NCBI GenBank assembly: GCA_003248965.1
Contig: QFQU01000005.1
Span: forward strand, 124,001-188,000
Origin: Brevundimonas sp.
GTDB taxonomy: Bacteria; Pseudomonadota; Alphaproteobacteria; Caulobacterales; Caulobacteraceae
Length of the DNA: 64,000 nucleotides
Direction: 5' to 3'
Every line of letters begins with the position of its first letter. Position 1 is the first letter of the stretch. Position numbers and translations under genes: made by a program. This document shows positions 60,697 through 64,000 of the stretch, one piece after another. The notes beneath the pieces are model-generated. The model saw only the letters and a list, made by a program, of their open reading frames with translations. It was not told the DNA's origin and ran no database searches.

Positions 60697-61286
60697 GGGA
60701 GGTCGCGATTTCTCCCTCCCCGGAACGGGGAGGGTCGTCGCGTAGCGACGGGGTGGGGACGGCCGCACGATCGGACACGAAAGGTCGGGTCGTCCCCACC
60801 CGGTCTCGCCTGCGGCTCGACCACCCTCCCGCGCGGGGGGAGGGAGAGGTCGGTGCGCGCGTCGTCGCATCGACCAGAGCCTGGCTGGGCACGCCCTATC
60901 GGCATCAGGCCAGCGTGAAGGGGGCGGGGGCGGACTGTCTGGGGCTGGTGCGCGGGGTGTGGCGCGAGGTGGTGGGCGAGGAGCCGGAGGTCCTGCCGCC
61001 CTATTCGGCGGACTGGGCAGAGGTCGGCGGGCGCGAGACCCTGCTGGAGGCTGCGGGGCGGTGGCTGCGGCCGGTTCCCCTGGCGCGGATGCAGGCGGGC
61101 GACGTTCTGCTGTTTCGGATGTCGCCCGGGGCGGCGGTCAAACACTGCGCCATCCTGAGCCAGGTCGAGGGCGCCGAGCCCCGGATGATCCACGCCTATT
61201 GGGGACGGGCGGTGGTCGAAAGCTGGATGGGCGGGTGGTGGCGGCGACGGCTGGTCGCGGCGTTTCGGTTTCCCGAGGAGAGATAG
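60693..61286 (+). CDS. GTA NlpC/P60 peptidase (g14) with an inserted palindromic element
   Basis: Cell-wall hydrolase of the tail tip. Catalytic C82 in KGAGADCLGLVRG and H151 in AAVKHCAILSQ, with TPYRHQAS just before. Normally the domain begins within about 10 residues of the start. Here residues about 6-51 (SPSPERGGSSRSDGVGTAAR onward) are encoded by the palindromic element at 60710-60846, kept in frame. The GTG at 60693 overlaps the g13 stop, so the element lies between the start codon and the domain. The enzyme core looks intact. Confidence 0.92.
   Translation: MREVAISPSPERGGSSRSDGVGTAARSDTKGRVVPTRSRLRLDHPPARGEGEVGARVVASTRAWLGTPYRHQASVKGAGADCLGLVRGVWREVVGEEPEVLPPYSADWAEVGGRETLLEAAGRWLRPVPLARMQAGDVLLFRMSPGAAVKHCAILSQVEGAEPRMIHAYWGRAVVESWMGGWWRRRLVAAFRFPEER
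60710..60846. repeat. Palindromic element inside g14, copy 2
   Basis: About 137 bp, with TCTCCCTCCCCG and GGGGGGAGGGAG outer arms and inner GTCGTCGCGTAGCGACGGGG against CCCACCCGGTCTCGCC. Clearly homologous to copy 1 at 52779-52942 but read in a different frame relative to the repeat. Confidence 0.85.
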
Positions 61287-64000
61287 ATGGCCCAGGTCAT
61301 TCTGAGCGCGGTCGGGCAGCAGGTCGGCGGCGGGGTGGGGCGTGTGATCGGCGCGACCATCGGGCGGGCGATCGACGATCGCGCCATCGCCGGTCTGGGA
61401 CCGGCGCGGCAGATCGGGCCGCGCCTGGAGACGCTGAAGGTGCAGGGCACGGCAGAGGGCGCGCCGATGGCCTGCCTGTTCGGCCGGGCGCGCGTGACGG
61501 GGCAGGTGATCTGGGCGGCGCGGTTTCTGGAGGCCAAGAACAAGGGACGGGCCGGCAAGGGCGGGCCGAAGACGGTGGACTATGTCTATTCGCTGAGTTT
61601 CGCCGTGGCCCTGTGCGAAGGGGAGATCGACGGGATCGGCCGGGTCTGGGCCGACGGACGGGCGATGGACCTGACGGGCGTGGTCATGCGGGTGCATCGC
61701 GGAGGCGAGGACCAGACGCCGGACCCCCTGATCGAAGCGGTCGAAGGGGCCGCGCCTGCCTATCGGGGCACAGCCTATGTGGTGTTCGAGGATCTGCCGC
61801 TGGGGCCGTTCGGCGACCGGGTTCCGCAGCTGAGCTTCGAGGTGTTCCGGCGGCCGCGCGGGGCGAAGCCGCGTCTGGAGGACCGGCTGGAGGGGGTGTG
61901 CCTGATCCCCGGCGCCGGGGAGTTCGCCTTGGCGACCCAGGCTGTGGTGCGCCGCGAGGGGCTGACGCGGACGACGGCGGAGAACGTGCACAACGGCGAG
62001 GGGCGGCCGGACCTGTTGGTCTCTCTGGACCAGTTGCAGGCGCAGTCGCCCAATCTGAAGCGCGTCAGCCTGGTGGTCGGCTGGTTCGGCGACGATCTGA
62101 GGGCCGGACAGTGTCGGGTGCGACCGGGGGTGGAGCGGGCCGACAAGCCGACCGAACCGATGACCTGGTCCGTGGCGGGCGTGGCGCGGCAGGACGCCTA
62201 TGAGGTCAGCCGGGTGGGCGGGGCGCCGGCCTATGGCGGAACGCCGTCGGACGAGAGCGTGCGCCAGGCCATCCGCGAACTGAAGGCGCGGGGGCTGGAG
62301 GTGACGCTGTATCCTTTCGTCTTCATGGACTGTCCCGGCTATCCTTGGCGGGGACGGATCGCGGGGACGGACGGGGCGGGGGCGGCGGCCGAGGTCGCGG
62401 CCCTGTTCGGCGGGACGGAGGACTGGGGGCTGCGTCGGATGGCCCTGCACTACGCCCGGATCGCGGCCGAGGAGGGGGCGGACGGCCTGTTGATCGGATC
62501 GGAGATGCGGGGCCTGACCTGGACGCGCGATGCGGCGGGCGGCTTCCCGGCGGTCGGTCAGTTCCGAACGCTGGCGGCCGAGTGCCGGGCCGTGGTCGGG
62601 CCGGGCGTCGCGCTGTCCTACGCCGCCGACTGGAGCGAATATTTCGGGCGGCAGGCAGAGGGGGAGGTTCTGTTCCACCTGGATCCGCTGTGGGCCGATC
62701 CGAACATCGATCATGTGTCGATCGACTGGTATCCGCCGCTGACCGACTGGCGCGAAGGCGAGGGCGGCGTGGACGCCGCCCGGTTCGCGGGGGCGGCCGA
62801 CCCGGCCTATCTGGCGGCGGGGGTGGCGGGCGGCGAGGGGTTCGACTGGTACTACGCCAGCGCGGCCGACCGGGCGGCCCAGGTGCGGACGCCCATCGTG
62901 GACGGGGCGCACGGCGAGGACTGGCTGTTCCGGCCCAAGGACCTGAAGGGCTGGTGGTCCAATCCGCACCACGACAGGCCGGGCGGGGTGCGGTCGGCGA
63001 CGTCGACCGCCTGGGTTCCGGGAATGAAGCCGGTGCGGTTGACCGAGTTCGGCTGCGCCGCCGTGGACCGGGGCGGCAATGCGCCGAACCTGTTTCAGGA
63101 CCCCAAGAGCGGCGAGAGCGCCCTGCCGCCCTGTTCGACCGGCGCGCGCGACGACGCGATGCAAAGGGCGGCGCTGGAGGCGGTGCTGGGGCATTTTGCA
63201 GACCCGGCGAACAATCCGGTCTCGAGCGTCTATGGCGGGCCGATGCTGGAGGGGGCGGACGCCTGGTGCTGGGACGCGCGGCCGTTTCCGGCCTTCCCCG
63301 CGCGGGGTGAGGTCTGGGCGGATGCGGGGGCGTGGCGGGCCGGACACTGGCTGAACGGCCGGCTGGCCGGCGACGGCGCCGATCTGATCGCGGCGGTGCT
63401 GACGCGCGGCGGGCTGGCGCCGGACGAATGGACGGTGCAGGGCGTCGAGGGGGCGGCTGCGGGCTATGTGATCGATCGGCCGATGCGGACGCGCGATGCG
63501 CTGGAGCCGCTGCTGGCCGCCTTCGATGCGACGGCGGCCGAGCGGGACGGGCGGGTGGCGGTGACGGGTCGCGCGGAGCCGTCGCTGGCGATTCTTGACG
63601 AGGCGCTGGTCCTGCCGGACGACGGGGCGTCGGAAACGACGACGCGCCGCCTGGAACGCCGGCCGGGCGCGGTGCGGGTGCGCTTCATCGACGAGACGGC
63701 CGACTATCAGACCGGAGCCGTGGTCGTGCGGTCGGAGGACACGGCGGCGACCGGGGGCGGGGTGGATATGGACCTGCCGGTCGTCTGCGGCGGGGGTCTG
63801 GCGCGTGCGACGGCCGAGCGGGCGCTGGAGGGGGAGGCGACGCAGACTCTGACCTTGACCCTGGCGCTGGGTCCGCTGGAGGCGCTGCAACTGGAACCGG
63901 GCGACGGGGTGAGGCGGGGCGAAAGGGACTGGCGCGTGACGCGCCTGGACCTGGATGAGACGCCCAAGGCCGTGCTGGAGCCGGCGTCGGCGCCTCGGCG
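61287..64000 (+). CDS. GTA host-specificity / TIM-barrel megatron protein (g15), partial
   Basis: Open from the ATG at 61287 to the end of the window (over 900 residues, incomplete). It begins MAQVILSAVGQQVGGGVGRV, then the N-terminal domain with KVQGTAEGAPMACLFGRARV. The GTA TIM-barrel-like glycoside-hydrolase part includes GEDWLFRPKDLKGWWSNPHH, RLTEFGCAAVDRGGNAPNLF and SSVYGGPMLEGADAWCWD. A phage-tail-like beta region follows. This is the tail-tip protein that contacts the recipient cell. It begins 1 bp after the g14 stop. Confidence 0.92.
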   Translation, partial: MAQVILSAVGQQVGGGVGRVIGATIGRAIDDRAIAGLGPARQIGPRLETLKVQGTAEGAPMACLFGRARVTGQVIWAARFLEAKNKGRAGKGGPKTVDYVYSLSFAVALCEGEIDGIGRVWADGRAMDLTGVVMRVHRGGEDQTPDPLIEAVEGAAPAYRGTAYVVFEDLPLGPFGDRVPQLSFEVFRRPRGAKPRLEDRLEGVCLIPGAGEFALATQAVVRREGLTRTTAENVHNGEGRPDLLVSLDQLQAQSPNLKRVSLVVGWFGDDLRAGQCRVRPGVERADKPTEPMTWSVAGVARQDAYEVSRVGGAPAYGGTPSDESVRQAIRELKARGLEVTLYPFVFMDCPGYPWRGRIAGTDGAGAAAEVAALFGGTEDWGLRRMALHYARIAAEEGADGLLIGSEMRGLTWTRDAAGGFPAVGQFRTLAAECRAVVGPGVALSYAADWSEYFGRQAEGEVLFHLDPLWADPNIDHVSIDWYPPLTDWREGEGGVDAARFAGAADPAYLAAGVAGGEGFDWYYASAADRAAQVRTPIVDGAHGEDWLFRPKDLKGWWSNPHHDRPGGVRSATSTAWVPGMKPVRLTEFGCAAVDRGGNAPNLFQDPKSGESALPPCSTGARDDAMQRAALEAVLGHFADPANNPVSSVYGGPMLEGADAWCWDARPFPAFPARGEVWADAGAWRAGHWLNGRLAGDGADLIAAVLTRGGLAPDEWTVQGVEGAAAGYVIDRPMRTRDALEPLLAAFDATAAERDGRVAVTGRAEPSLAILDEALVLPDDGASETTTRRLERRPGAVRVRFIDETADYQTGAVVVRSEDTAATGGGVDMDLPVVCGGGLARATAERALEGEATQTLTLTLALGPLEALQLEPGDGVRRGERDWRVTRLDLDETPKAVLEPASAPR

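Noticed and set aside
60486..63890. 1134-codon minus-strand frame opposite g14/g15
   Set aside because: Shadow of GTA genes; composition rich in R, H, P and Q with no domain.

Overview
The window is high-GC alphaproteobacterial DNA, most likely from the Caulobacteraceae and probably Brevundimonas. The clade is read from the gene set: ctrA, cpdR, a DivJ-like kinase, mucR, two DUF2336 genes, fliI/fliJ, GANTC (CcrM) sites upstream of ctrA, and a complete RcGTA-type gene transfer agent (GTA) cluster. The genus is inference.

Layout. (1) 1-3.7 kb is core: hslU (cut by the window edge), ppa, a DUF599 membrane protein, a candidate 83-nt small RNA, an N-formylglutamate amidohydrolase, cpdR and tRNA-Val(GAC). 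(2) 3640-18893 is a 15.2-kb integrative element in the 3' half of tRNA-Val, bounded by a 45-bp direct repeat. It carries a small HTH protein, a tyrosine integrase, a type I restriction-modification locus (hsdM, hsdS, a frameshifted HEPN gene, hsdR), a GmrSD-like DUF262/DUF1524 protein, a trypsin-like protease translationally coupled to a 72-aa protein, a serine recombinase, a divergent reverse transcriptase whose motif C reads YSDN, and an unknown protein. A 6-2-6 palindrome occurs four times inside the element. (3) 18.9-25.9 kb holds a DyP peroxidase, DUF1491, a DivJ-like kinase, SufE, DUF6456, a DnaA-domain-IV-like protein and ctrA behind six GANTC sites in 57 bp. (4) 25.9-49.6 kb holds a GH10 xylanase, fliJ/fliI, a soluble chemoreceptor ending in a CheR-docking-like pentapeptide, an EamA exporter facing an Lrp regulator, cysK, envelope proteins, mucR with flanking DUF2336 genes, an SsuA/THI5-like binding protein, two large sensor kinases (one frameshifted), an esterase, uup and a YcgN-family gene. 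(5) 49.8-64 kb is the GTA cluster g1 to g15 in canonical order, with g15 running off the end.

The GTA run is tightly packed, with many ATGA/GTGA stop-start overlaps, but opposite-strand genes interrupt it twice: two genes between g4 and g5, and a cold-shock/DUF805 fusion between g11 and g12. Palindromic intergenic-type elements lie in frame near the 5' ends of two GTA genes (g4 and g14), are read in different frames there, and add low-complexity N-terminal segments.

Best second looks: the YSDN reverse transcriptase and its repeat-rich upstream region; the protease/small-protein pair; palindromic elements in coding sequence; the GANTC cluster; the element's own palindromes and end repeats; the candidate sRNA with an exposed CCUCCC; and two single-base frameshifts.
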